A stretch of 64,000 bases of DNA from Embleya hyalina (GCF_003967355.1 NZ_BIFH01000019.1:62001-126000), one strand, 5' to 3'; positions 34,321 through 43,107 are shown, numbered from the stretch's first letter. Notes: generated by a model from the sequence alone, not told the origin. Made by a program: numbers and translations.

Positions 34321-35087
34321 AATTCCTCCAGCCACGCCATGCGGGCCGCGATGGTCTCGGCGGGGACGCCGGCCCCGTCCGCGCCGCGGTGGATCTCGTC
34401 GGCCACGCGGCCGTCGGTGAGCAGTACCACTCGATCCGCGAAGGCGGCGGCGGTCGGGTCGTGCGTGACCATCACCACCGTCTGGCCGCGCGCGTCGACG
34501 ACGTCGCGCAGCAGGCGCAGGACGTCGCGCGACGCCTTCGAGTCGAGCGCGCCGGTCGGCTCGTCGGCGAACACCACCGCGGGCCGGGTGATCAACGCGC
34601 GCGCGATGGCGACGCGTTGTCGCTGCCCGCCGGACAACTCGGCCGGTCGATGGCGGGCCCGATCCGCGAGCCCCACCTCGGCCAGGGCCGCCGCGACGCG
34701 CGCGGGCTCGGGGCGGCGCCCGGCGAGGCGCAGCGGCAGGGCGACGTTCTGCTCGGCGGTGAGCGCGGAGACCAGATTGAAGGACTGGAAGACGAAGCCG
34801 ACGCGCGAACGCCGCAACAGCGTCGACTCGTGCTCGTCGAGGGCGCGGACGTCGACGCCGTCGACCCGGATCTCGCCGCCGTCGGCGCGGTCGATGCCGG
34901 CCGCGCACTGCAACAACGTGGACTTGCCCGAGCCGGAGGCGCCCATCACCGCCGTCAGCGTGCCGCGCGGGAAGTCGAGGGTGATGCCGTCGAGCGCGGT
35001 GACCCGCTGGGCGCCCGCGTGGTGCGTCTTCGTCACGCGGAGCAGGCTCACGGCCGGGCCCGTCGGTGTGGATGTCGCTGTGGTCAT
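34314..35087 (-). CDS. ABC transporter ATPase, MacB/LolD type
   Basis: A 257-residue ATPase. Walker A is GASGSGKST, the signature [15 protein letters not shown], and Walker B VVFADEPTG followed by ALDSKASRDV; the Q-loop reads FVFQSFNL. This order is that of MacB/LolD-type exporters. ATG 35087 follows CTGGAGGGC; the GTG-type extension to 35123 is ignored. Its stop overlaps the permease start. It is divergent from a two-component system at 35197, which probably controls it. Confidence 0.9.
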   Translation of the reverse strand: MTTATSTPTGPAVSLLRVTKTHHAGAQRVTALDGITLDFPRGTLTAVMGASGSGKSTLLQCAAGIDRADGGEIRVDGVDVRALDEHESTLLRRSRVGFVFQSFNLVSALTAEQNVALPLRLAGRRPEPARVAAALAEVGLADRARHRPAELSGGQRQRVAIARALITRPAVVFADEPTGALDSKASRDVLRLLRDVVDARGQTVVMVTHDPTAAAFADRVVLLTDGRVADEIHRGADGAGVPAETIAARMAWLEELC

Positions 35088-35125
35088 GCCCTCCAGGAAA
35101 CCGTCGGCGAACGGCCGGCACATTG

Positions 35126-35190
35126 GTGCCAGGGCGAGAGCGGGACTAGCCCTGGCACTACCGACACGGCCGTCGCCCGCCGGTTAACGT
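35126..35190. promoter_or_regulatory. Inverted repeat and leaderless promoter between ABC and two-component genes
   Basis: GTGCCAGGGC (35126-35135) pairs with GCCCTGGCAC (35149-35158), 13 bp apart. TAACGT (35185-35190) lies 6 nt before the kinase ATG at 35197. The repeat is a good candidate binding site for the response regulator. Confidence 0.5.
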
Positions 35191-35196
35191 CGTCGC

Positions 35197-36417
35197 ATGT
35201 TCGCGCAAGCCTCCTGGGACTCGATCGGTCGGCGACCGGTGCGTTTCCTGTTGTCTCCGGTGCCATGGCGGGCCCTGTTCTATCTCGGGGCGAGTTGGGC
35301 CGTCGGGGCGGTCGTGGTGGTGACGGTGACGGCGGTCGTGGCCATCGGCGTCGCGACGTGGGAGACATCGGTCGGCCCGGCGCTCACCCCGGCGCTCGGG
35401 CTCGTGGCGCTCGCGTGCATGGCGGTCGCCGCCGCGCCGTTCGAGCGGTGGCGGCTGCGGCTCATCGGCGCTCCCGTCGCGGCGCCGGAACGGTCGGGCG
35501 GTGTGCGGGCGCGGCTGCGCGAGCCCGCCGGGCGGCGCGAACTGGGCTACGCGCTGGTCTCGTTGCTCGGGCTGTGGTGGGTGGATCTGGGCATCGCGTC
35601 GGTGGCGTTGGTGATTCCGGGGATGCTGGTCTCGGCGCCGTTGCAGCCCACGGCGCCGTTGTGGATGGCGGTGGTGCTGCCGATGGTGGGGGTCGTGCTG
35701 CTGCCGGTGGCGCTGTTCCTGATCGCGGCGTGGGCGGGCGTGCGGGCGACGATGACCCGCGCCGTGCTCGCGCCTCGCGAGGCGGAGTTGATCGAGGTGG
35801 TCCGGTCCAGGGCGCGTCTGGTCGACGCGTTCGAGACGGAGCGCCGGCGGATCGAGCGTGATCTGCACGACGGCGCGCAACAACGCCTGGTCGCGCTGAG
35901 CATGAAACTGGGCCTGGCCTCGCTCGACCTGCCGGCCGGGTCGCCCGCCGCCCGTCAGGTCCGGGAGGCACACGAGATGGCGCGGGCGGCGCTGTCCGAC
36001 CTGCGTGAGCTGATTCGCGGTGTGCACCCCCAGGTGCTCACCGAACGGGGACTGCCGGCCGCCGTCCGCGATGTCGCGGGGCGCTCGCCGGTCCCGGTCG
36101 ACGTCGATGTCGAACTGGCCGAACGATTGCCCACGGCCGTGGAGGTGACCGCCTACTTCGTGGTGTGCGAGGCGTTGACGAACGTGGCCAAGCACAGCGG
36201 TGCGCAACGGTGCGCGATCCGCGGGCGGGTGGCCGACGGGCTGCTGGCGTTGGAGGTGCGCGACGGCGGTGCGGGCGGTGCCGACCCGGAGGCGGGCACC
36301 GGGCTGATCGGTCTGGTCGATCGACTCGCGGTCCTCGACGGCAGAATGTTGTTGTCCAGCCCGATGGGTGGCCCGACCCTGTTGCGAGTGGAGATCCCGT
36401 GTCCGGCCTCAGAGTAG
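35197..36417 (+). CDS. Sensor histidine kinase, NarL/LiaS class
   Basis: A 406-residue kinase. It has several membrane segments (ALFYLGASWAVGAVVVVTVTAVV, PALGLVALACMAVAAA, ALVSLLGLWWVDLGIASVALVI and MAVVLPMVGVVLLPVALFLIA). The HisKA_3 phosphoacceptor ERDLHDGAQQRLVAL follows, and the ATP-binding ALTNVAKHSGA and GTGLIGLVDRL boxes. The N-terminal multi-helix part is likely the sensor. The leaderless start is supported by TAACGT 6 nt upstream. Its stop overlaps the response regulator start. It faces away from the ABC transporter genes and probably signals to them. Confidence 0.88.
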   Translation: MFAQASWDSIGRRPVRFLLSPVPWRALFYLGASWAVGAVVVVTVTAVVAIGVATWETSVGPALTPALGLVALACMAVAAAPFERWRLRLIGAPVAAPERSGGVRARLREPAGRRELGYALVSLLGLWWVDLGIASVALVIPGMLVSAPLQPTAPLWMAVVLPMVGVVLLPVALFLIAAWAGVRATMTRAVLAPREAELIEVVRSRARLVDAFETERRRIERDLHDGAQQRLVALSMKLGLASLDLPAGSPAARQVREAHEMARAALSDLRELIRGVHPQVLTERGLPAAVRDVAGRSPVPVDVDVELAERLPTAVEVTAYFVVCEALTNVAKHSGAQRCAIRGRVADGLLALEVRDGGAGGADPEAGTGLIGLVDRLAVLDGRMLLSSPMGGPTLLRVEIPCPASE

Positions 36418-37049
36418 TGCTCGCGGAGGACGCCGTGCTGTTGCGCGAGGGGCTGGTGGGTCTGCTCGAGCGCTTCGGCCACGAAGTGGCCGCCGCAGTG
36501 GGCGACGGTCCTTCGCTGATCGCCGCCACGCGGGAGCATCGCCCCGATGTCGTGATCGCCGACGTGCGCATGCCGCCCGATTTCACCGACGAAGGGCTGC
36601 GCGCCGCGCGCGAACTCCAGGCGACACTGCCGTCGTTGGCCGTTCTGGTACTGAGCCAGTATGTCGAGCAGACCTTCGCGGAGGAGCTTTTCGACACGCG
36701 CGGCGCCTCGGGCATGGGTTATCTGCTGAAGGAACGCATCGGCGATGTCGAGGAGTTCGCCGACGCCCTGACCCGCGTCGCCAGGGGCGGAACCGTGGTC
36801 GACCCCGAGGTGGTCCGCCAACTCCTGGCGCGCCGACGCGATCCCCTGCGGCGCCTGACTCCGCGCGAGCGCGAGGTCCTCGCCCACATGGCCGAGGGGC
36901 GTTCCAACGCCGCCATCGCGCGTGCGTTGGTGGTGACGGAGGCCGCCGTGGCCAAACACATCGCGAGCATCCTGACCAAACTCGACCTCCCGCCGGCCCC
37001 GGACGACCACCGCCGAGTCCTGGCCGTCCTGGCCTACCTACGCGCCTGA
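36399..37049 (+). CDS. Response regulator, NarL/LuxR family
   Basis: A 216-residue response regulator. The receiver begins VSGLRVVLAEDAVLLREGL with its phospho-Asp in VVIADVRMPPDF. The C-terminal LuxR helix-turn-helix is LTPREREVLAHMAEGRSNAAIARAL, then VVTEAAVAKHIASILTKLDL. The GTG start lies inside the kinase gene (19-bp overlap) after GTGGAGATCCC, so the two are coupled. It is the expected output of the divergent kinase and likely binds the repeat at 35126. Confidence 0.88.
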   Translation: MSGLRVVLAEDAVLLREGLVGLLERFGHEVAAAVGDGPSLIAATREHRPDVVIADVRMPPDFTDEGLRAARELQATLPSLAVLVLSQYVEQTFAEELFDTRGASGMGYLLKERIGDVEEFADALTRVARGGTVVDPEVVRQLLARRRDPLRRLTPREREVLAHMAEGRSNAAIARALVVTEAAVAKHIASILTKLDLPPAPDDHRRVLAVLAYLRA

Positions 37050-37347
37050 AGCCACCCCGACTCGGCCGCCATATCGAGGCCCCGACACCACCCGAGCCCG
37101 GCGCACCGCACTGCCCCGCGGCCGAGAGGAACGCCCGACCCACCGACAACGACCGCCGGTCGACGGGCCCGAACGGCCCACCGGGTTACCGACCGCGCGG
37201 CGTGGGTTGCTCCGACGGTCGGCGTGCGCAAAGAAAAACCCAACTCACTTTGGTTACTTGTCTCCCGGGTGTCGAACCCTCAACAATGCGCATGCACCAC
37301 ACAATCGCGCTCCTTCATCGTCCCCACCCTCAAAAGGGGAACCTCAC
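37050..37347. other. Gap and likely promoter region of the protease gene
   Basis: No gene is supported. From about 37229 the base composition becomes AT-richer (AAAGAAAAACCCAACTCAC, then TTTGGTTACTTGTC), marking the probable promoter for the secreted protease. I do not assign exact -35/-10 boxes. Confidence 0.4.
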
Positions 37348-38181
37348 ATGAAGAAGTCCATCGTCGGCGCACTGGGCGCCGTCTGTGCCCTGCTGCTCGC
37401 TGCCGCGGGCACGGCACCCGCCGTCGGCGCCCCGCCGGCCACCGTCAAGGCGGTCAACTTCGCCGGTACGGTAGCGCTGAGCAACTGTTCGGGATCCGTG
37501 ATCCGGATGCCCGGCTCGCAACCGGGCGACCCGGCGCTCGTCCTCTCCAACGGCCACTGCCTCGAGACCGGATTTCCCGGTGCCGGCGAGGTCATCACCG
37601 ACCAGCCGTCGTCCCGTACCTTCTCGCTGCTCGGTGCCTCCGGGTCCAAGGTCGCCACCCTGCGGGCCCACAAGGTCTCGTACGCCACGATGACCGACAC
37701 GGACATCTCGATCTACGAGCTCACCCAGACCTACACGCAGATTCAGAAGTCGTATGGGATCAGTGCGCTGACCCTCAACGACCGCCACCCGGTGGCCGGT
37801 TCGGCGATCAAGGTGGTTTCCGGGTATTGGAAGCGGATCTACAGCTGCAACGTGGACGGCTTCGTCTATCGGCTGAAGGAGGCCGACTGGACCTGGCGGG
37901 ACTCGGTCCGCTACACGTCGTCCTGCAACACCATCGGCGGTACGTCCGGCTCCCCGGTGATCGACACGGCGACGGGCAAGGTAGTCGCCGTCAACAACAC
38001 CGGCAACGAGGACGGTGCCACCTGCACGGAGAACAACCCGTGTGAGGTCGACGAGAACGGCAACGTCACCATCCGTCGGGGCATCAACTATGCCCAGGAG
38101 ACGTACACCATCGTGCCCTGCATAGGTATCGGCAACAAGGTCGACCTGAGCCTGCCGGGCTGTACGCTCCCGAAGCCCTGA
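37348..38181 (+). CDS. Secreted trypsin-like serine protease
   Basis: A 277-residue exported protease. The signal peptide (MKKSIVGALGAVCALLLAAAG, cleaved near VGA) precedes a chymotrypsin-fold domain with H70 (SNGHC), D119 (MTDTDISIYEL) and S200 (GGTSGSPVI). Two Cys pairs (C48-C71; C167-C193) are in plausible disulfide positions. The GTSGSP variant of the usual GDSGGP occurs in a branch of bacterial S1 enzymes. It acts outside the cell. The ATG follows AAAAGGGGAACCTCAC. Three hairpins follow the gene. Confidence 0.85.
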   Translation: MKKSIVGALGAVCALLLAAAGTAPAVGAPPATVKAVNFAGTVALSNCSGSVIRMPGSQPGDPALVLSNGHCLETGFPGAGEVITDQPSSRTFSLLGASGSKVATLRAHKVSYATMTDTDISIYELTQTYTQIQKSYGISALTLNDRHPVAGSAIKVVSGYWKRIYSCNVDGFVYRLKEADWTWRDSVRYTSSCNTIGGTSGSPVIDTATGKVVAVNNTGNEDGATCTENNPCEVDENGNVTIRRGINYAQETYTIVPCIGIGNKVDLSLPGCTLPKP

Positions 38182-38198
38182 CGCCCTGACGCCCGCCG

Positions 38199-38234
38199 GC
38201 ATGTGTGCCGAAAGGCGAAGCCGCGCACACATGC
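38199..38234 (+). terminator. Hairpin after the protease gene
   Basis: GCATGTGTGC (38199-38208) pairs with GCACACATGC (38225-38234) across a 16-bp loop, 18 bp past the stop codon. Confidence 0.6.
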
Positions 38235-38280
38235 GGGCGCGCGGGCCGCACCTTGTCGGGACGGCCGGTCCGTCGACCAC

Positions 38281-38318
38281 CCGCACCCCGTGATCCCTGT
38301 GTGGCATGCGGGGTGCGG
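38281..38318 (+). repeat. Inverted repeat CCGCACCCC / GGGGTGCGG
   Basis: Arms at 38281-38289 and 38310-38318 enclose 20 bp. It lies between two stronger hairpins and may help end transcription. Confidence 0.45.
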
Positions 38319-38335
38319 TGGTCGGAAGACCCTGA

Positions 38336-38370
38336 CGGCGGCACTCCGGACGTAGTCCGGGGTGCCGCCG
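38336..38370 (+). terminator. 16-bp stem hairpin, second terminator candidate
   Basis: CGGCGGCACTCCGGAC pairs with GTCCGGGGTGCCGCCG around a 3-base loop, with one T-G pair. It is followed by ATTCCTTG. It is the strongest hairpin in this gap. Confidence 0.65.
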
Positions 38371-38473
38371 ATTCCTTGTCCCGGCGAGCAACCCACCGAG
38401 CCGCGAGCGGGAATCGGCAACCTGCGCGTAGGTCCGGGAGCGCCGGTTGTCGTTCGATGTTCGCAACCCCTCT

Positions 38474-38531
38474 TGACAGAACCGGAGTTCCGGGAAAAGC
38501 TAACGGCGTTAGATTTTCTAACGCCGTTAGG
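38474..38531 (+). promoter_or_regulatory. Promoter with double CTAACG palindrome
   Basis: TTGACA (38474-38479) is followed at 17-18 bp by AAAGCTA, a weak -10. Directly after lie two 13-bp palindromes, CTAACGGCGTTAG (38501-38513) and CTAACGCCGTTAG (38519-38531), 5 bp apart. The two are also each other's complement, so the whole can form one hairpin. It overlaps the expected transcription start, as an operator for the TetR gene that follows. Confidence 0.75.
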
Positions 38532-38538
38532 AGTTCGG

Positions 38539-39195
38539 GTGGGCAAGCGGGAAGAGGTTCGTCGGCGGACGTTCGCCGAGATCCTGGACGTCGCCGGCCG
38601 CATGGCGGAGGCCGAGGGCTGGCAGGCCGTGACGATCCGGCGGATCGCCGCCGAGATCGGCTACAGCGCACCGGTGATCTACCAGCACTTCGCGAACAAG
38701 GAGGCGGTGCTGCGAAAGCTGCTGGAGCGGGCCAATGCCGACCTGCTGGCGCGGATGCGGTCCGCGGTGGCCGACGAGCCGGCGGCACGCGGGCCGCATC
38801 TGGCCGCGGCCGCATACCTGGAGTTCGCCCGATCGCAACCCGGCCCGTACCAACTCGTGTCGGGCGGGGCCGGTACGGGCGTCGACGCCGCCACCCGCCG
38901 CGCGGCCGCCGCCGAAGTGCTCGCCTTCACCCGCCGGGTCGTCCACGCGTGGGCGGCCGATTCCGCGGCCGGGCCGGTCGACCTCGACGATGCCTGCGAC
39001 CTGCTGTGGGGCACGTTGCACGGTCTCGCCGGCATCGGGTCGATCGAGGACGTCGGATTCGATCGCGCCCTGCACCTGGCCGAACAGGCGGTGTCGGCGC
39101 TGCTCGGCTACTGGTCCGCCCGACCCGCCCCGCCCGCCGACCCCGACGCGCCTCACCCGCACACCCACAGTCCGCATGTCAGGGGAGAGAAATGA
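38539..39195 (+). CDS. TetR-family transcriptional regulator
   Basis: A 218-residue repressor from GTG 38539 (AGGAG 5 nt upstream). The helix-turn-helix is ILDVAGRMAEAEGWQAVTIRRI and IGYSAPVIYQHFANKEAVLRKL (about residues 14-60). The C-terminus resembles the WHG-type TetR ligand domain (AAYLEFARSQPGPYQLV, DLLWGTLHGLAGIGSI). An earlier ATG at 38362 would run through the operator and has no ribosome site. It overlaps the Dabb gene (ATGA), so both are one unit, autoregulated through the CTAACG palindromes. Confidence 0.88.
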   Translation: MGKREEVRRRTFAEILDVAGRMAEAEGWQAVTIRRIAAEIGYSAPVIYQHFANKEAVLRKLLERANADLLARMRSAVADEPAARGPHLAAAAYLEFARSQPGPYQLVSGGAGTGVDAATRRAAAAEVLAFTRRVVHAWAADSAAGPVDLDDACDLLWGTLHGLAGIGSIEDVGFDRALHLAEQAVSALLGYWSARPAPPADPDAPHPHTHSPHVRGEK

Positions 39196-39605
39196 TCTAC
39201 CACCACAACCGTTTCGCCTTCAAGGAGACCGTCACCGCCGAGCAGCGCGAGGAGGCCCTGGCGAGCCTGCGCAACCAGGGCGAGTCGATCGACGCGGTCG
39301 TGCGGTACGTCGTCGGCAGGGACGTCGGCGGCGACTTCGAGTACGGCGCCGTGTTCGTGCTCGAAGACCTCGACGGGTACTGGGAGTACCTGATGGCGCC
39401 CTCCCACGCCCACACCGACCGGATCGGCCTGCCGCTCCTCGAAACCTTCGTCTCCTACGACACCACCGACAGCGACGACCCCGACATCGCCCGCAGGATC
39501 GCCGAACTCCACGAACGCCGCTACGCGGGCGACCCGGCCCTCACCAAGCTCGTGGCCGACCTGCCCTCCTACAGCGGCAGCGGCGCGCCCACCCCCAACC
39601 TGTAG
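39192..39605 (+). CDS. Dabb-family (stress-responsive barrel) protein
   Basis: A 137-residue protein. The Dabb domain opens MIYHHNRFAFKETVTAEQREEALASL and continues with VVRYVVGRDVGGDFEYGAVFVLEDLDGYWEYLMAPSH and a HTDRIGLPLLETF segment; the paired His in YHHNRF is typical of the fold. Members are dimeric alpha/beta barrels, some acting as cyclases or haem-binding proteins. The last 40 residues are an extension. It is co-translated with the TetR gene and is probably the response effector of that regulator. Confidence 0.8.
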   Translation: MIYHHNRFAFKETVTAEQREEALASLRNQGESIDAVVRYVVGRDVGGDFEYGAVFVLEDLDGYWEYLMAPSHAHTDRIGLPLLETFVSYDTTDSDDPDIARRIAELHERRYAGDPALTKLVADLPSYSGSGAPTPNL

Positions 39606-39668
39606 CCGAACGCGTCGCCGCGGTGCCGGGCTTGTTCCACCACCCGGCACCGCGGCGCGTGGTCGCGG

Positions 39669-40100
39669 CTACTGGACTCGGCCGCAGCCGTCGGCGATGC
39701 CGCCCGCGCGTACGTTGCAGATGCGGAAGCGCACGTCGCGCACGTCGGTGTCGACCAGGGAGAAGCTATACGTCTGGTTGGTACCGATGCCCGCGTAGAA
39801 CTTCCAACTGTGATCCGTGGTCGATGTTTCGGAGCGCTGCAGCACGGCGCCGGTGACATCGCTGGTGCAGCGGGACTTGGTATTGCTCAGCTTGACGGTG
39901 CCCCACGTTTTGTACAGGTTCATCGCCTCGTTGGTGAGTTCCCAGCCGAACGTTCCGGACGCCGTGGTGCATTTGCGGTTGTTGGTGCCGTAGCTCCCGC
40001 CGTTGATGGGACCCTCCTGCGCGCTTGCGGCGGAGGGGAGCAGCGCGAGGGCCGCGGCCGTCGCGGTGATGCCGATGAACCGTGCGATTCTGCGTGACAT
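39669..40100 (-). CDS. Small secreted protein, hypothetical
   Basis: A 143-residue exported protein. The signal peptide is MSRRIARFIGITATAAALAL followed by LPSAASAQ, cut before EGP. The mature part holds two cysteine pairs (C at RKCTTAS, SRCTSD, RICNV and GCGRVQ) and is beta-rich. No family is recognised. The ATG follows CCCAGGAGACGCCAT. It is convergent with the Dabb gene. Confidence 0.7.
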   Translation of the reverse strand: MSRRIARFIGITATAAALALLPSAASAQEGPINGGSYGTNNRKCTTASGTFGWELTNEAMNLYKTWGTVKLSNTKSRCTSDVTGAVLQRSETSTTDHSWKFYAGIGTNQTYSFSLVDTDVRDVRFRICNVRAGGIADGCGRVQ

Positions 40101-40402
40101 ATGGCGTCTCCTGGGTGATCGCGAGTCGGGCCGTCGACGGCGATCGGCCGCCGCGCCCGCCGGGCGGATGTGGTCGAGGAACGACACGGGGATGGGGCCC
40201 GTGCCCGCGTCCCCGTGCGAAGGCCGATGGGAACGCCGCTTCTCCCGGACGGGAGCGGTCGTTCCGGGGCCTGCTCCGGATTGCACCAGCGTTCCGGGCC
40301 GCCGTCCAGGCCGGCGCGGTGTTCCGCGCCGTCCCGAACATGTCCCGAACAACGACGTTGCGCATCGACCACCCTGTCAGTGGGCTCGTCCATGCTCGCC
40401 CG
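40101..40402. other. Divergent gap between secreted protein and methyltransferase
   Basis: No supported gene. Near the methyltransferase start CATGCT lies 6 nt before the ATG at 40403, a weak leaderless -10 candidate. Confidence 0.35.
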
Positions 40403-41056
40403 ATGACCGAGCTCTCCCACCTGGCCGCTGTCCGTGAGTCGTACGACACCGTCGCGGCCACCTACGTCACACACGTCAAGGGCCCGGCCCAACTGGATCC
40501 GGTGTCACGCGCGATGCTCGCCGCGTTCATCGAACTCGTGCGGAGGGCCGACCTCGGGCCGGTCGCGGATCTGGGGTGCGGCCCCGGCAAAGTCACCGCG
40601 TATCTGGCCGAGTCGGGGTTGCCCACGTTCGGCGTCGACCTGTCACCCAAGATGATCGAGTCGGCCCGACACGCCTATCCGAGCCTGCGATTCGACGTGG
40701 GCTCGATGACCGCACTGGACCTCCCGGACGACGAACTCGGGGGCATCCTGGCCTTCTTCTCCACGCACCACACGCCGCCGGAGCAATTGCCGGTGGTGTT
40801 CTCCGAGTTCCACCGCACACTCGCCCCCGGTGGCCGGCTGATGCTGGGCGGCCACATCGGGGACGACGAGCACCTGCGTCCCACACGGGCATACGGTGGT
40901 CATCCGGTGTCCTACGAGTCCTACTTTCTGCCGCTCGACCGCATCGCCGAGGTCCTGGGCCAAGCCGGCCTCATCGTCACCGCACGACTGCGGCAGGAAC
41001 CCGGCGACGGGGCGAAAAGGCCGCATGCCTACCTCCTGGCCCGCAAACCCGAGTGA
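40403..41056 (+). CDS. Class I SAM-dependent methyltransferase
   Basis: A 217-residue methyltransferase. The SAM motif VADLGCGPGKVTAYLAESG and the acidic end TFGVDLSPKMIESAR are complete, as are AFFSTHHTPPEQLP (post-II) and FHRTLAPGGRLMLGGHI (post-III), the layout of small-molecule or ubiquinone-type methyltransferases. The substrate is unknown. No Shine-Dalgarno is present. The ATG at 40403 is the first plausible start; an in-frame ATG upstream at 40341 would add 20 residues with no ribosome site. Confidence 0.82.
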   Translation: MTELSHLAAVRESYDTVAATYVTHVKGPAQLDPVSRAMLAAFIELVRRADLGPVADLGCGPGKVTAYLAESGLPTFGVDLSPKMIESARHAYPSLRFDVGSMTALDLPDDELGGILAFFSTHHTPPEQLPVVFSEFHRTLAPGGRLMLGGHIGDDEHLRPTRAYGGHPVSYESYFLPLDRIAEVLGQAGLIVTARLRQEPGDGAKRPHAYLLARKPE

Positions 41057-41156
41057 CTCCGCCGGACGCCGAAGACGGCATGCGGGCACCACGGCCGTCG
41101 CCGTTGGAGGGAATCGGACCCAGGCGACCGACGGAGCGAACCGAAGGCGCCGCGGA

Positions 41157-42359
41157 TCACGCCGCGGCCAGGGCCTCCGTCGGAGGCAGGCGCGACGCGC
41201 GGATGGCCGGGTAGAGGCCGGCGACGGCGCCGATGACCAGGGTGGCGCCGAAGCCGCCCGCCGTCGCCCAGGCCGGGATGACCGCGTCCCAGTTCCGGGT
41301 GCTCGCGTACCCGGTGGTGACCGCCATCCCGAGGACGACACCTGCCGATCCGCCGAGTGCGGAGAGCATCAGCGACTCGACCAGGAACTGGGTGCGGATC
41401 TGACCGCGGGTGGCGCCCAGCGCGCGGCGGAGGCCGATCTCGGCGCGGCGTTCGAGCACGGTGACGACCATGGTGTTGGCGACCCCGACGCCTCCGACCA
41501 ACAGCGCCACCGCGCCGAGCCCGAGCAACAGGCCGGTGAACGCCTTGTCGGTCGCCTGCCGCGCCGCCAGCGCGTCCGAGGGACGCGAGACCTTGACCTC
41601 GTTGGGGTTCCGCGGGTTGGCCGAACGCGCGAGCACATCGCGCACGGCCGCCACCGCCCTGTCGGACGAACGTGTGTACACGCTGGTCGGGTGCCCGTCG
41701 AAGCCGAGGTACGTGCGGGCCGCGGTCCACCCCACCAGGGCCGTCGCGTCGAGTTCGGGCGCGAGCGGCACCGGGTCGAGGATGCCGACGACGGTGAACC
41801 GGCGTCCGCCCAGGTACACCTGGACGTCCGGGCCCGGCGCCCCGATGCCGAGCCGGTCCGCCGCCGATCCGCCCAGGACCGTCGCCGGGTAGCGCTCGGT
41901 CGCCCCGTTGAACCATGTCCCGAGCCCGACGGTGGCCCCGACGGTCTCGGGCAGTGCGAGATGCGCGGCGGCGACCGTGATGCCGCCGCTCTCCGCGGCC
42001 GGGACGCGGTCGTTGCGGTAGACCTTCGCGGACTTGACGACACCGGTCGCGGCAACCCGCCGCACCGGGCCGATGCGGGCGATCGTCGCGGGTGCCTCAT
42101 CCGGGAGCGACGCGGTGCCGCTGGTCAGCGAATTGCCGGGGGTGACGGTCAGCAGATCGGTGCCCAGCACGGCGAGGCGGGCGTCCAGGTCCGCACGGCC
42201 GGACGTGGAGATCCCGGCCACGGCCGTCATCGCCGCGATGCCGATGGCGATGCCGAGCGCGGACAGGAACACCCTCAGCGGACGCGTGCGCAATCCGACG
42301 GCACCGACCGCGGCGACATCGCGCGGCCGCAGCCGGGCCGGAGTGTCGACGGTTGCCAT
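41157..42359 (-). CDS. ABC transporter permease, MacB-like
   Basis: A 400-residue permease of the four-helix MacB/FtsX type. It has an N-terminal membrane segment (LRVFLSALGIAIGIAAMTAVAG), a large external domain (about 60-270) and three C-terminal helices (LLLGLGAVALLVGGVGVANTMVV; LGGSAGVVLGMAVTTGY; GGFGATLVIGAVAGLYPAI). The ERRAEIGLRRALGATRGQIRTQFLVE segment is the ATPase coupling region. It exports together with the ATPase and HlyD-like adaptor made from the same operon. The start is 1 nt past the ATPase stop. Confidence 0.87.
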   Translation of the reverse strand: MATVDTPARLRPRDVAAVGAVGLRTRPLRVFLSALGIAIGIAAMTAVAGISTSGRADLDARLAVLGTDLLTVTPGNSLTSGTASLPDEAPATIARIGPVRRVAATGVVKSAKVYRNDRVPAAESGGITVAAAHLALPETVGATVGLGTWFNGATERYPATVLGGSAADRLGIGAPGPDVQVYLGGRRFTVVGILDPVPLAPELDATALVGWTAARTYLGFDGHPTSVYTRSSDRAVAAVRDVLARSANPRNPNEVKVSRPSDALAARQATDKAFTGLLLGLGAVALLVGGVGVANTMVVTVLERRAEIGLRRALGATRGQIRTQFLVESLMLSALGGSAGVVLGMAVTTGYASTRNWDAVIPAWATAGGFGATLVIGAVAGLYPAIRASRLPPTEALAAA

Positions 42360-42360
42360 G

Positions 42361-43107
42361 TCAGCCCTCCACCCGTCCGTCGCGCATCGTGATCCGCCGC
42401 GGCAGCGACGCCGCGATCTCCCGGTCGTGCGTGATGACCACCACCGCGGTTCCGGCCGCGTGGAGTTCACGCAGCAGGGTCATGACGCCGCGGCCGGACG
42501 CCGTGTCGAGGTTGCCCGTCGGTTCGTCGGCGAGCAGCAACACCGGATCGCCCGCCACGGCGCGGGCGATGGCGACGCGTTGCCGTTGCCCGCCGGAGAG
42601 TTCGTGCGGCAGGTGGTCGAGCCGGTCGCCGAGGCCGACACGTTCGAGGGTGGCTCGGGCGATGCGGCGGCGCTCGCGCGGCGACAACCCCGCGTACAAC
42701 AGCCCGTCGGCGACGTTTCCCAACGCGCTGCGTCCGGGAGCGAGGTGGAACTGTTGGAAGACGAACCCGATCCGGCGGGCGCGGAGCGCGGACAGGCGAC
42801 GGTCGGACAGCGCGGCGACGTCGGATCCGCCGATGCGCACGGTGCCGCTCGTCGGCCGATCGAGGGTGCCGATCAGGTTGAGCATGGTCGACTTGCCGGA
42901 CCCCGACGGGCCCACGATGCCCACGAGTTCGCCACGCGATATGGCGATGTCCACACCGGCGAGCGCCGTCACTCCGCCGGGGTACTCCTTGCCGACCCCG
43001 ACGAGTTCGACGTACGACCCGGGCAACTTCTGCTCCACGACGGCCGGTTCGTCCGCGAGCGCGTCCACCGGCAGGTCCGGGAGGGCATCCCCACTCGACA
43101 GCCTCAT
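42361..43107 (-). CDS. ABC transporter ATPase, MacB/LolD type
   Basis: A 248-residue ATPase. Walker [10 protein letters not shown], signature [15 protein letters not shown], Walker [17 protein letters not shown] and the Q-loop FVFQQFHL are intact. This is a lipoprotein-releasing/MacB-type exporter. The ATG at 43107 overlaps the HlyD stop (ATGA). About 30 residues of N-terminal extension ([14 protein letters not shown]) precede the domain, which is not usual for the family. It is the third gene of a coupled four-gene operon. Confidence 0.9.
   Translation of the reverse strand: MRLSSGDALPDLPVDALADEPAVVEQKLPGSYVELVGVGKEYPGGVTALAGVDIAISRGELVGIVGPSGSGKSTMLNLIGTLDRPTSGTVRIGGSDVAALSDRRLSALRARRIGFVFQQFHLAPGRSALGNVADGLLYAGLSPRERRRIARATLERVGLGDRLDHLPHELSGGQRQRVAIARAVAGDPVLLLADEPTGNLDTASGRGVMTLLRELHAAGTAVVVITHDREIAASLPRRITMRDGRVEG

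Noticed and set aside
31894-35121. 1075-residue continuous minus-strand ORF
   Set aside because: The part above 34320 is out of frame with the ATPase gene. The permease starts at GTG 34320, supported by a GGAGG site and ATPase-stop overlap.
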